Source: a virus. Taken from it: a DNA stretch of 64,000 nt. Below, one piece after another: positions 36,492 to 44,303 of the stretch (positions are counted from its first letter, which is position 1; the number at the start of each line of letters is the position of its first letter). The translations under genes were made by a program, and so were the position numbers. The notes beneath the pieces are model-generated. The model made no database searches. It was not told the DNA's origin and was given only the letters and a program-made list of their open reading frames with translations. Location: the IMG/VR virus record IMGVR_UViG_3300042308_001616, positions 122,861 to 186,860 of that record. One strand, 5' to 3'.

Positions 36492-37108
36492 AAAATATAA
36501 TAAATGAATGTGAACGGCTCGCCCAGGAGACTGGCGAGCCTCACTTCGTTCTGGACTGGAAAACTTTACACGAGATAAAGAAGAAAACTGCCGAAAATAA
36601 AGAGGATAAAAGAGAAGCTGATCTCGAAGAGATCCTCGACGAGCAGGAATATGAAATAGGTGACTGGACAACCGTTCAACAGATGCCATCTATGGAAATA
36701 TTCTACGATAGTGTTTCGAAGCTCACCGAGCAAAAGGACAGAATGCTTTGGGCCATACGAAGACTCGAGAGGCTAGGTTTCAAAAAAAACTCAATATTTG
36801 ACCTAATCGACGAGGAAGACAGAGACGTATTACAAACGAACTTCAATATGGAGTTCTCGATGAAGATTGAACTCGAATACGGAGACTTCATAAGCGCCAC
36901 AATATCACCGAACCTACTTACCAAAATCAAACATTTCTCCACCATCGATAGCTCCAAAACAACAATCGGTCACGAGATGATATTCAGGGAGATATACCAC
37001 GGATACCTGATAACGGAAGACATCATCGAGGCAATCACCAACAAAGTGAAAGCCGAGTCGATGAAACCAATCGTAAGGGATATCAAAATAAACGAGCTGT
37101 TAGACTAA
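36473..37108 (+). CDS. Soluble protein ending in KINELL motif
   Basis: 211 residues. The N-terminal 75 are acidic and helical; the middle (SKLTEQKDRMLWAIRRLERLGF) is a helical hairpin, followed by a mixed domain and the C-terminus PIVRDIKINELLD, which fits the K-I-D/N-E-L-L ending shared by several small proteins in this window. A perfect 8-bp G+C-rich inverted repeat lies inside codons 15-23. It ends 9 bases inside the convergent tagged gene. No enzyme family recognised. Confidence 0.65.
   Translation: MDTKYLENIINECERLAQETGEPHFVLDWKTLHEIKKKTAENKEDKREADLEEILDEQEYEIGDWTTVQQMPSMEIFYDSVSKLTEQKDRMLWAIRRLERLGFKKNSIFDLIDEEDRDVLQTNFNMEFSMKIELEYGDFISATISPNLLTKIKHFSTIDSSKTTIGHEMIFREIYHGYLITEDIIEAITNKVKAESMKPIVRDIKINELLD
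36516..36540 (+). promoter_or_regulatory. Perfect G+C-rich hairpin inside 5' coding region
   Basis: GGCTCGCC (36516-36523) and GGCGAGCC (36533-36540) pair perfectly around the loop CAGGAGACT. Nothing like it is seen elsewhere in coding sequence here. It lies 43 bases downstream of the ATG, so it may pause ribosomes or serve as a protein-binding RNA hairpin; no T tract follows, so it is not a terminator. Confidence 0.5.
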
Positions 37109-37783
37109 GTAGTTCCTAAGTGCAGATCCAACATCGGGCGACTTATTCTCCTTATTCATATACTCGAAGAAACAACGATGTGACAAAATGTCCTGTACCT
37201 CGTTGACACCAAACCTGCTGATACTTTCGAAAACTTGGCAATCGTGATGAGTTATGTAAATCTGGTCATCGAAAGACCAGGGTGTTCCATATGCAGAGTC
37301 GTAAACTGTCCTCGACCTCAAACTTTGCCTTAACGGACTCAGATCCGACACCGGTAAATAGTCAAAACTTATGACAAGATTATCGCGTACTGCCTTTTTA
37401 ACATAATCAAACTTCCATTTAACATCATAAAGAGAATAGAATAACCAACTAAAGGGATGTTCTCGGAAAACACGAGCTATCTTATCACCATATTTATCAA
37501 TCGGTATGAGATTCACCTTTCCCCTTTCACATATGACAAGTCTATGACCGACATCTTGACCATTCTCATAGAGCTTACCGCAGTCGAACGCATCTAGATC
37601 TAGGTAGGAAAGCCTCTCCTTCAGCTCGACTAACCGGTCGCCGTCCATATCCTCGCACTGCCAAACCTGAATGTCTTGCCAAGTCCGTACCAGCACAGGC
37701 GACTCCGAAACCGAAAGGATCAAATCCTTTATCTCCGAGTCACGTTCCGACCCGAAATACTCAAACATCTTAATATACCTCAT
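37100..37783 (-). CDS. Tagged protein, unknown function
   Basis: 227 residues starting MRYIKMFEYFGSERDSE, a clear copy of the shared tag. The body is richer in G+C than the flanks and mixes helices and strands (RLVICERGKVNLIPIDKYGD, FREHPFSWLFYSLYDVKWKF). No recognised domain. TATATA box 37788-37794 lies only four bases before the ATG on this strand, so the predicted transcript start falls at or inside the start codon. It overlaps the convergent neighbour by 9 bases. Confidence 0.7.
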   Translation of the reverse strand: MRYIKMFEYFGSERDSEIKDLILSVSESPVLVRTWQDIQVWQCEDMDGDRLVELKERLSYLDLDAFDCGKLYENGQDVGHRLVICERGKVNLIPIDKYGDKIARVFREHPFSWLFYSLYDVKWKFDYVKKAVRDNLVISFDYLPVSDLSPLRQSLRSRTVYDSAYGTPWSFDDQIYITHHDCQVFESISRFGVNEVQDILSHRCFFEYMNKENKSPDVGSALRNYLV

Positions 37784-37787
37784 AGAG

Positions 37788-37795
37788 TATATATT
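37788..37795 (-). promoter_or_regulatory. Late-type TATATA box abutting a tagged start
   Basis: On the leftward strand the sequence reads AATATATACTCT immediately followed by ATG. It resembles the T4 late consensus TATAAATACTCC. With T4 spacing the transcript would begin about at the ATG. The same arrangement occurs at 45824, 58520 and 61662. Confidence 0.5.
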
Positions 37796-37796
37796 A

Positions 37797-38603
37797 TCAG
37801 TTCGATCCGTTTAAAGTGTAGGCATTGTTGGTCTGATCCCAACCGAGATTGACTACGAAAAACCGTTCATGACAATAAGTAATCCATTTTTTAGCCCACC
37901 TAATCGAGAACTCTAATTCTGTCCTCATTGTAGAAGGGTCGTAGTCCGTAGAGAATTCACCTATCGAAAGAAACTTAACGGTATCGTGGATGCCAGGTCT
38001 AAGAGAGAAGCTCGGCCAGTTTATCATCATGATCCAAAATCCTGGGACAAGAGTCTGTATGGAACCTACGTCGTCGTAGAAAAGGTTGCAGTTCAATGGA
38101 AGACTTTCGTCGTAAGGCCATTTCCAAAACCTGACACGTCCAAACTCGCTTATATCTGGTTCCATACCGATAGGAAATTTCTTCATAGATTGATAGTAGG
38201 AAACATATGCACATTTAGGTTCAGACACCATAAGATCCAAACCTGGAACCAAATCAAAAAAGTCTATAAACAGATAGTCATCTTCGAGTAGGAAGAAGTA
38301 GCCAGACCCGGTATCTATGAGCTTGTCACGCATTGAATTCAATATTCTCGAGTGTCTGTACCCATCAGTAAACGATTCTGGATAGAAGTTCGTTACATAA
38401 ACCTGTTTGGAAGGAAATAGCTCATGTAATAAAGACTCCATAAGAGCTTTCTCGTCATCGGTCGACGAGTCGTCGAAGAATACAACGTCATCTATAATAT
38501 CCAAATCTCTACAGAAAAGGCTAAATGCACGTAGAACTCTCTCTAGTAGATGCCAACGACGAGACGAAGTCATCGTCAAAGTTACTCTTTTACCATTATA
38601 CAT
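37797..38603 (-). CDS. Glycosyltransferase, GT-A fold (family 2-like)
   Basis: 268 residues. Family signs are TMTSSRRWHLLERVLRAF at the start, VFFDDSSTDDEKALM as the nucleotide-binding region, and LLEDDYLF as the DxD-like metal motif near residue 105. The C-terminal half has Trp/Phe-rich acceptor sequence. GT2-type enzymes transfer sugars from nucleotide donors; in a phage they may modify DNA or host surface glycans, or act with the sugar-activation genes near 14 kb. Sequence TATAATTTCT directly precedes the ATG. Donor and acceptor cannot be told. Confidence 0.8.
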   Translation of the reverse strand: MYNGKRVTLTMTSSRRWHLLERVLRAFSLFCRDLDIIDDVVFFDDSSTDDEKALMESLLHELFPSKQVYVTNFYPESFTDGYRHSRILNSMRDKLIDTGSGYFFLLEDDYLFIDFFDLVPGLDLMVSEPKCAYVSYYQSMKKFPIGMEPDISEFGRVRFWKWPYDESLPLNCNLFYDDVGSIQTLVPGFWIMMINWPSFSLRPGIHDTVKFLSIGEFSTDYDPSTMRTELEFSIRWAKKWITYCHERFFVVNLGWDQTNNAYTLNGSN

Positions 38604-38707
38604 AGAAATTATAGAATTTCAAACTCCAATGGTTCAAATATCTTAATAATTTTATTAAAAATCTAAAGGAAAACTCAATTAGTATATCTATATATCATGA
38701 TGTTGCA

Positions 38708-39439
38708 TTAAAATGAACCTTCAAATATATAATATTCCATTTTTTTACCTTTGAAATCGGTTTCTGTTAAGTTTTCTATTATCGAGATGAAACCCCTTTC
38801 AGAATAATTACCACCTCTCAACATTTCGTATTTTAATTTTTCTTTGAAGGTATTTTCATCTAAAATTTTGTTTAGACTTATTTCTATTCCAACTGGAAGA
38901 TTTATAGACTTACTTTTTGCCTCATTGAAAAGATATTCTGAAACATTCTCATATATTATCTCAATTTCACTCTGACTATATGCTATAACTCTCAATGTTT
39001 CTTCGTTTCCCCAACCCTCAACACTAAATGAGTGTTCTTCAGGATCTATGGATTCTATATGTCCTAAGTTTGTGTCGTAGTACTCTGCTATTGCTTTCTC
39101 AGTATCAATTGTTGCACGATTTATTCCTTTCGATAAACATTTCCCTATTTCTGATATTTTATATTCATCAGACTCGTATAATTTGAACTTTTCAAATGTC
39201 ATTACTCCATCTTCTTCCATTCCTACTAAATCATCTATTGTGTCTTTTAGAACTACATCAATTCCATTAACTTCTTGTAGGTTGTTCATCTTAAGGAAAA
39301 GATTGAAATTGTCATTTCCAGTTTTCATATATCTCCTAAGTTCGGATGGTCTTATACTTTCTCTTCCAATGTAGTCGTTTACGAGTTTTTTCATCTCGTC
39401 GTAATACCTGTTGGCGTCTTCTCTGTTATTGATTGACAT
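38708..39439 (-). CDS. Protein with internal tag-like segment
   Basis: 243 residues. Residues 1-78 form a helical module (RPSELRRYMKTGNDNFNLFL, then KDTIDDLVGMEEDGVM) that I have seen before in phage proteins; residues 80-92 (MTFEKFKLYESDE) look like the capsid targeting tag but lie inside the protein. A second acidic domain follows and the end is YYIFEGSF. If processing occurs at the internal site it would release the C-terminal 150 residues. Function unknown. It is transcribed alone, with a TATATATA box about 26 bases upstream. Confidence 0.65.
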   Translation of the reverse strand: MSINNREDANRYYDEMKKLVNDYIGRESIRPSELRRYMKTGNDNFNLFLKMNNLQEVNGIDVVLKDTIDDLVGMEEDGVMTFEKFKLYESDEYKISEIGKCLSKGINRATIDTEKAIAEYYDTNLGHIESIDPEEHSFSVEGWGNEETLRVIAYSQSEIEIIYENVSEYLFNEAKSKSINLPVGIEISLNKILDENTFKEKLKYEMLRGGNYSERGFISIIENLTETDFKGKKMEYYIFEGSF

Positions 39440-39510
39440 ATCGTTATAAAGATTTTTACAGAATATATATAAAATACCGGATGCGACAATTCCAAATTAA
39501 TATATAAAAC

Positions 39511-40413
39511 ATGAGTTTATCACATTCAAGAACATATTACAATTTGAAACCGGTCGAATATGTAATCAAAGAAAGATACAATCTTTTAGAAGATAATGAG
39601 TTCGTTCCTAGGTTTTCACTTAAGAATGTGAAGGATATAGCCAATATACCAATCAATGAACCAATCAAATATAACGAACAGATATTAATAAAGGCCATAA
39701 AGTATGGTATGATATTCCTCATCAATTACAAAGGAGAAAAAGATAAACATTTCGCCGGCCATGAACGTGTCGTGTACCCTATGGTTTTAGGAAGGTCATC
39801 TAAAGGAAAACCACTTCTCAGAGGATGGCACCTAAATGGATGGTCAGTTTCACAGAATAGACATATCAACAAAATTTGGAGGATGTTTAGGACAGACAGG
39901 ATATTATCAATGACATTCACAGGTTCATTTTATAGGTTAGCACCCGCAGGTTATAATATGAACGATAAAGGTATGAGGGGTGGAATTATAGCTAAGGCAG
40001 ATTTTGCCGAAATAAGAAGAAACCAACAGAATCTTGTAAATCAAAATAAAATACAAGCGAGAGAGGAAATAGAGATGGGTACTCCAGAAAAGAAATTCTC
40101 GTCAATTATAGTTAAGGATACTGAGACACAATTAGATTTGTTGAAACCTATGGAAAATGCCAATATATCTGGTATAAAAGATATAAATACACTTAGACTT
40201 TCTTTTTTGAAGAGTGTTTATGGTAATAAATATATTGCAGTTATGGGTGCACTTGGACAACCAGGAAATACAGTAAAAGTAAATACTGATAAAGGTAGCC
40301 AGCTGGGAGTATTCAAAGTACTCGACTCAATCACTGGCCAAGTACTCAAAAATATTAAAAATGTAAAAGGTAACACAATTTATGATTTGTATTTATTTGA
40401 TAAAAAAGTATAA
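39511..40413 (+). CDS. WYL-like domain protein
   Basis: 300 residues, no membrane segment. Residues 60-150 resemble WYL domains, the ligand-binding modules of bacterial transcription regulators: IKYGMIFLINYKGEKD, then RVVYPMVLGRSSKGKPLLRGWHLNG, then KIWRMFRTDRILSMTFTG, matching the strand order and the FRxDRI step. There is no N-terminal HTH; a polar central linker and a C-terminal beta domain follow. WYL proteins bind nucleotides or nucleic acids, so a regulatory role is possible. The match is by pattern only. A taatatata box lies just upstream of the ATG. Confidence 0.6.
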   Translation: MSLSHSRTYYNLKPVEYVIKERYNLLEDNEFVPRFSLKNVKDIANIPINEPIKYNEQILIKAIKYGMIFLINYKGEKDKHFAGHERVVYPMVLGRSSKGKPLLRGWHLNGWSVSQNRHINKIWRMFRTDRILSMTFTGSFYRLAPAGYNMNDKGMRGGIIAKADFAEIRRNQQNLVNQNKIQAREEIEMGTPEKKFSSIIVKDTETQLDLLKPMENANISGIKDINTLRLSFLKSVYGNKYIAVMGALGQPGNTVKVNTDKGSQLGVFKVLDSITGQVLKNIKNVKGNTIYDLYLFDKKV

Positions 40414-40466
40414 AAAGGCTTTTATAAATGAATATATAGTTATATAAAAAAAAATAAAATTTAAAC

Positions 40467-41081
40467 ATGAAGCATATTAAAAAATACGAAAGCTTTTCTG
40501 TTAATGAGGAATTACAATTGTTTAATTTTGCTGCAGCTTTGAAAAAATTAGTTTCTATGTCAGCGGATGAAATCAAAGCAAAGTTTCCTGGTATAGATAA
40601 AGCTGTTGAAAAACCTGAGGTTAATGCAGTTTTAAGTAATCAAGATATAGATGCCGCAGATTTCAGTGATCCAAATGCAAGTGGACAATTAAGTAGTGTT
40701 GCAGGTGATTTAGAAAAACAAAGTGAATCTAAAATCAATGAAAATATTTTCATTGATAAGTTAAAAAGTATTTGGAATAAAGTAAAAGCACCTGCAGCAT
40801 TAGTTTCTGCTGCGGCTGCATTAGCTCCAATCTTTATGGGTATGAAGGATTTTGTCACTAACGTTCCAGCTGATACTTTCAAATTTCTTGGTTTCAACGA
40901 TTATGATGCGGGTGGTCAAAGTTTTACTGGATTAGGTTTTGCTGCAATGGTTTATGCAGTTGCTGCATTAGCATTTTTTGTCAAAAAAGGTTTAGTAGAT
41001 AAACAAGTTGCTGCTGAAACTACTGCTCCTAAAAAACCAGTCAATGTGGTTAAGAGAGACAAATATGGTAGACCAATCTAA
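40467..41081 (+). CDS. Tagged membrane protein
   Basis: 204 residues. Tag MKHIKKYESFSVNEELQ: KKYESFSVNE aligns residue for residue with T4 KTYQEFIAE. After an acidic soluble region (35-100) there are two hydrophobic segments (about 110-130 APAALVSAAAALAPIF and 155-175 FAAMVYAVAALAFFV) and a Lys/Pro-rich tail. A membrane protein packaged in the head could insert in the host envelope on ejection; alternatively the tag has another use. It ends at a strong terminator. Confidence 0.7.
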   Translation: MKHIKKYESFSVNEELQLFNFAAALKKLVSMSADEIKAKFPGIDKAVEKPEVNAVLSNQDIDAADFSDPNASGQLSSVAGDLEKQSESKINENIFIDKLKSIWNKVKAPAALVSAAAALAPIFMGMKDFVTNVPADTFKFLGFNDYDAGGQSFTGLGFAAMVYAVAALAFFVKKGLVDKQVAAETTAPKKPVNVVKRDKYGRPI

Positions 41082-41094
41082 ATAATTTTTATAT

Positions 41095-41125
41095 AAAAAG
41101 GCCGATTTTATTATCGGCCTTTTTT
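41095..41125. terminator. Bidirectional terminator
   Basis: AAAAAGGCCGAT/ATCGGCCTTTTT hairpin with A tract before and T tract after, lying between two convergent genes. Confidence 0.9.
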
Positions 41126-41132
41126 ATTTATT

Positions 41133-41450
41133 CTAAATTTCGTTTAGAACTTTTTTGTGATTTTCTATTTCTTCAACTTCTTTATCAAATTCATCATTTG
41201 TTTTTTTCAATTTTGTGTTATAAACATATAAGTGTGATGTAAGAATGAATAATGCAATAATAGTAGAGTAACCATTTATTAGTGTAACAATACTGAAACC
41301 AATCAAAAAAGGAATCAGTGATATTACATATGTTGTAACTGGTAATATTAAGATACTTGCTAATTTACATAAGAAAAGTTGTTTCTTTATCTGTGACTTA
41401 GTAAGGTTTTTATCTAAGTATTCTTTTTTTATTTCTTCTAATGTCTTCAT
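41133..41450 (-). CDS. Small two-helix membrane protein
   Basis: 105 residues. A Lys-rich N-terminal helix is followed by two transmembrane segments (about residues 29-53 and 55-77) and a charged coiled coil (KLKKTNDEFDKEVEEIENHKK). It could be a holin-like or signalling protein, but no family was recognised. Located between convergent terminator and an intergenic A+T-rich gap. Confidence 0.6.
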   Translation of the reverse strand: MKTLEEIKKEYLDKNLTKSQIKKQLFLCKLASILILPVTTYVISLIPFLIGFSIVTLINGYSTIIALFILTSHLYVYNTKLKKTNDEFDKEVEEIENHKKVLNEI

Positions 41451-41530
41451 GTCTGTCGTTGTTTGTTTGTTTTACAAAAATAATCATTTTATTCATAGTT
41501 ACAGAATTTTTTCTGAAAAAATATTAATAA

Positions 41531-42016
41531 TTATTCTGAGTCAGATATGTTGAAGTGGTCTAATAAAGGAGATCTCATTTCTTCACCTCTAAGTATTCTC
41601 TTGTCGTTCTCTGTAAGAGATTCGATTCCTACTTCGTTTATCTTATCGAGTATTTCGTCAGATCCGATGAAGTCCAGCTTGTATTGGTGAAACTCAATAA
41701 TCATTTTTTCCTCTGCGTACCCCAAAATTGAAGTATCGTATTTCCCGTTGATTACGTCGCTTGTTATGTCAGTAAATACGTCTGGTGTTGAACCGGTTTT
41801 GATTTCTAGTTCGATTACCTTGTCTATATCCTGTTTTTCCACGAATGTGATTAGTAACATTTCATCAGTTTCTTTCCAAGTACAATTTTGTCCGTCGAAT
41901 CCGAATATGTGTGCGTTGCTGATGAAGTCCTCAATGAAGTCCTTTTCTCTTTGGTCTAAAAGGTTCTCGTCTAATTGCTGACCTGGCTTCAATATAGTTT
42001 GGAATATTCTTTTCAT
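41531..42016 (-). CDS. Soluble protein with Bacteroidota-type C-terminal motif
   Basis: 161 residues, acidic, no signal. Residues 30-110 alternate strands and helices (MLLITFVEKQDIDKVIELEI). Near the end, LDKINEVGIESLTENDKRIL fits the same IxxxGxxSLTxxDKxIL pattern as the protein at 35.6 kb, typical of Bacteroidota. The last 15 residues (RSPLLDHFNISDSE) are polar. Transcribed alone with an A+T-rich leader. Function unknown. Confidence 0.7.
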   Translation of the reverse strand: MKRIFQTILKPGQQLDENLLDQREKDFIEDFISNAHIFGFDGQNCTWKETDEMLLITFVEKQDIDKVIELEIKTGSTPDVFTDITSDVINGKYDTSILGYAEEKMIIEFHQYKLDFIGSDEILDKINEVGIESLTENDKRILRGEEMRSPLLDHFNISDSE

Positions 42017-42115
42017 AATCTTCCTCTGTTTTTACAAATATACGCCAAGTTTCAATAACACACATTACCAAAAATAAATTTCAGTTTATTATATATACTA
42101 AAAAATAAAATCATT

Positions 42116-42688
42116 ATGATGAACAATATCAAATGTTTCGACTCTTTCAACGAGAAGAAAGAAGAATTAAAACATAAAGCTCTATCTAAAGAGATTAAAG
42201 ATTTGAAAAAGAAAAGAGATCAATTGTTAGTTGTTAGACCTAAAAAGGATACGGATAAGCATATTATTAAATTGAATAAGGAAATTGAGAATAAGGAAAA
42301 AGATTATAAAAATGAAGTAAAAGCTCTTAAAGAGAATCATGATGGAGGTCCTCAAAACTATATGTTCTTTGGCAATCTTAAAACAATCAAAAGATTGGTT
42401 GATGAGATGTTAGAAATGGATGAAGCCGAAGTTGATTCTATGCTCACAAATGGACACAATTGGGCATTAGATCACATTGCAACATCTAAAGACGATGTAG
42501 AAGAAGTATTCAACTTCCTCGCAGGACACAAAGAATCGGAAGGTCATGAAGAGCACGAAGAAGAACATCATATAGAAAAACCACTATTAGGCGGACCTGA
42601 ATCATCTCACACGGTTCATGACAATCATATGAGAAATATGACATCCGAAGAAGATGATAATATAAAAGGATTTGAGGATTTTCAGTAA
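42116..42688 (+). CDS. Tagged His/Glu-rich coiled-coil protein
   Basis: 190 residues, ATGATG start (42116 or 42119). The tag is MNNIKCFDSFNEKKEEL. The next 60 residues are Lys/Glu-rich and predicted as a coiled coil, followed by a globular portion (YMFFGNLKTIKRLVDEMLEMD, NGHNWALDHIATSKDDVEEVF) and a His/Glu-rich tail (GHEEHEEEHHIEK) that might bind metals. A ttatatatac box lies about 20 bases upstream. Function unknown; head packaging is inferred from the tag. Confidence 0.7.
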   Translation: MMNNIKCFDSFNEKKEELKHKALSKEIKDLKKKRDQLLVVRPKKDTDKHIIKLNKEIENKEKDYKNEVKALKENHDGGPQNYMFFGNLKTIKRLVDEMLEMDEAEVDSMLTNGHNWALDHIATSKDDVEEVFNFLAGHKESEGHEEHEEEHHIEKPLLGGPESSHTVHDNHMRNMTSEEDDNIKGFEDFQ

Positions 42689-42717
42689 TCTATCAAATAA
42701 AAAAATAAATAAAAACA

Positions 42718-43329
42718 ATGTCTTATACAAGAGAACAAATTGAAGCAGCCGTAAAGGCCAAAGGTTATGTTTGGTTTTCCGATAACTCAAATAAAAGTTA
42801 TGATGTAAATATTGTTGGAGTTAGAAATTCATCAACTGGTAAAAAAGTTACCAATGTATTTGATGACGTAATCACTATATCATTTAAAGATGAATCAGGA
42901 AAATGGCAATACTTTGAGTGGAACAATACTACCGATCCGGGCAAGAAATCTATGCTTGAGTGGAAAAAGATGGGCATAACTGGTGGTTGTGCTAGGTTGT
43001 TAGCTGGACAATACCGTTCTGTTTGGACAATAGATAAACACCAAGGAAAGTATGAAGCATTATGTCAAAGAAATGGAAAAGTTAAAGTTTATAGGGATTC
43101 TGATTTAGATCTTGAATATGATGAAGATAAAATTACCGAAGGAATCTACGGCATAAACATTCATAAAGCTGGACAAGATTCTACATGGGTAGAAAATTGG
43201 TCGGCCGGATGCCAAGTGTTTAAAAGAGTAAAGGATTTTGATGTATTTATGAAAATTGTTAAGAAGGCTGCTAAAATACACGGTAATTCTTTCACTTATA
43301 CACTTTTAGAAAGTAAAGATATAGTATAG
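42718..43329 (+). CDS. Probable cell-wall enzyme, YkuD-like motif
   Basis: 203 residues. The N-terminal 70 have an Asn/Tyr/Trp-rich beta structure. The C-terminal part holds GINIHKAGQDSTWVEN and WSAGCQVFKR: H149 and the S162-A-G-C165 step follow the HxxG...SxGC catalytic pattern of L,D-transpeptidase (YkuD) enzymes, where Cys is the nucleophile. Similar phage proteins occur near lysis genes. It could therefore be an endolysin-like or peptidoglycan-modifying enzyme for lysis or entry. There is no signal peptide, so a holin or tail would have to deliver it. The motif match is good; full domain identity is uncertain. Confidence 0.6.
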   Translation: MSYTREQIEAAVKAKGYVWFSDNSNKSYDVNIVGVRNSSTGKKVTNVFDDVITISFKDESGKWQYFEWNNTTDPGKKSMLEWKKMGITGGCARLLAGQYRSVWTIDKHQGKYEALCQRNGKVKVYRDSDLDLEYDEDKITEGIYGINIHKAGQDSTWVENWSAGCQVFKRVKDFDVFMKIVKKAAKIHGNSFTYTLLESKDIV

Positions 43330-43397
43330 AATTTATAACTGATAAGTAATATAAGAACAAATACATAAAACCATATATAATTATGGGAAGAAAAATA

Positions 43398-43425
43398 AGA
43401 GCCATCCATAGATGGCTCTATTTAT
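43398..43425 (+). terminator. Hairpin terminator
   Basis: AGAGCCATC/GATGGCTCT perfect 9-bp stem with loop CATA and a weak T-rich tail (ATTTATG). The tail is poor, so readthrough into the next gene is likely. Confidence 0.7.
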
Positions 43426-43449
43426 GTGAAACAAAAACAATCCAAAATA

Positions 43450-43947
43450 ATGAACCTTTTCACTCCAGAAGAAATCGATAGAATAAATAAATCGACAGAG
43501 AAAAACACACGAATGGAGACATTCTTTGATGAAAAGAGAGAGGGGTGGAATGTTGCAGTCGAACCTCTATTTACAACACTCAATATAGATTTATCAAATC
43601 CAAATAACTCTTATAAAATATTCGAGGCACAAGCAACCGCACTCACATTTAGACAAAAACTGAATGAAGAGATAACAACCTTTATAATAAGAAGAGGTAA
43701 GGAAGATAGCAAACTCAGATCACTGAAACACGAGAAACTCGTTTTCTACGCAGTTTCATCACCACTAAAAGCAACATCTCAGTCCGATAAATCAGTTCTC
43801 ATAGAAGGACATATTGCAGAGAATCAAAGAGGAATACAAATAATAGAGTCTTATATAGACTTCTTACGCGAAACTAATAAAACACTCGAGTCATTCCAAT
43901 ACTCAATCAAAAACCGAATAGAACTAATGAATTACTTAGGAAAATGA
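43450..43947 (+). CDS. Possible UvsY-like recombination mediator
   Basis: 165 residues from ATG 43450; a GTG 24 bases earlier sits in the terminator tail and is less likely. Helical throughout, with a basic middle (FIIRRGKEDSKLRSLKHEK) and a C-terminal pattern (KSVLIEGHIAENQRGIQIIESYIDFLRETNKTL, then SIKNRIEL) similar in layout to T4 UvsY, which loads the UvsX recombinase on ssDNA. T4 UvsY is 137 residues. UvsX is not in this window. The match is weak and from memory. It overlaps the next gene by ATGA. Confidence 0.45.
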   Translation: MNLFTPEEIDRINKSTEKNTRMETFFDEKREGWNVAVEPLFTTLNIDLSNPNNSYKIFEAQATALTFRQKLNEEITTFIIRRGKEDSKLRSLKHEKLVFYAVSSPLKATSQSDKSVLIEGHIAENQRGIQIIESYIDFLRETNKTLESFQYSIKNRIELMNYLGK

Positions 43948-44303
43948 TAAAATTTAGACTAATATTCGACTGGTACGTCAACGACTTTTTCGATAAGGTC
44001 AAAATTTTCGAAGCAGGACATATTTTTTTACCATCAGAAGATGGTAATTATATAATCGAAAATCCAATAAATGGTGGAAAAACAAAGATGGATATCGAAC
44101 AGATGAGAAATGCTAAAGATGGTTCAGTACTTATGTTTGAAGAGATAGAAGAACAGGAAATCAATATAATTATCGATGAGGTACCAGAGGAAAAGGATCT
44201 CGAGATAAAGAACTGGCGCATACAACTCGACGTGAAGACGTCACTTAGAAATCTCAAAAAGATTGAGGTTTTCATAAAAGAAAATATACAGGAATTACTA
44301 TGA
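43944..44303 (+). CDS. Small soluble protein, unknown
   Basis: 119 residues, acidic and alternating strand and helix (DWYVNDFFDKVKIFE, then NIIIDEVPEEKDLEIKNWRIQL). Coupled on both sides by ATGA overlaps, upstream to the UvsY-like gene and downstream to the aminotransferase. No signal, membrane segment or known family. Confidence 0.6.
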   Translation: MIKFRLIFDWYVNDFFDKVKIFEAGHIFLPSEDGNYIIENPINGGKTKMDIEQMRNAKDGSVLMFEEIEEQEINIIIDEVPEEKDLEIKNWRIQLDVKTSLRNLKKIEVFIKENIQELL

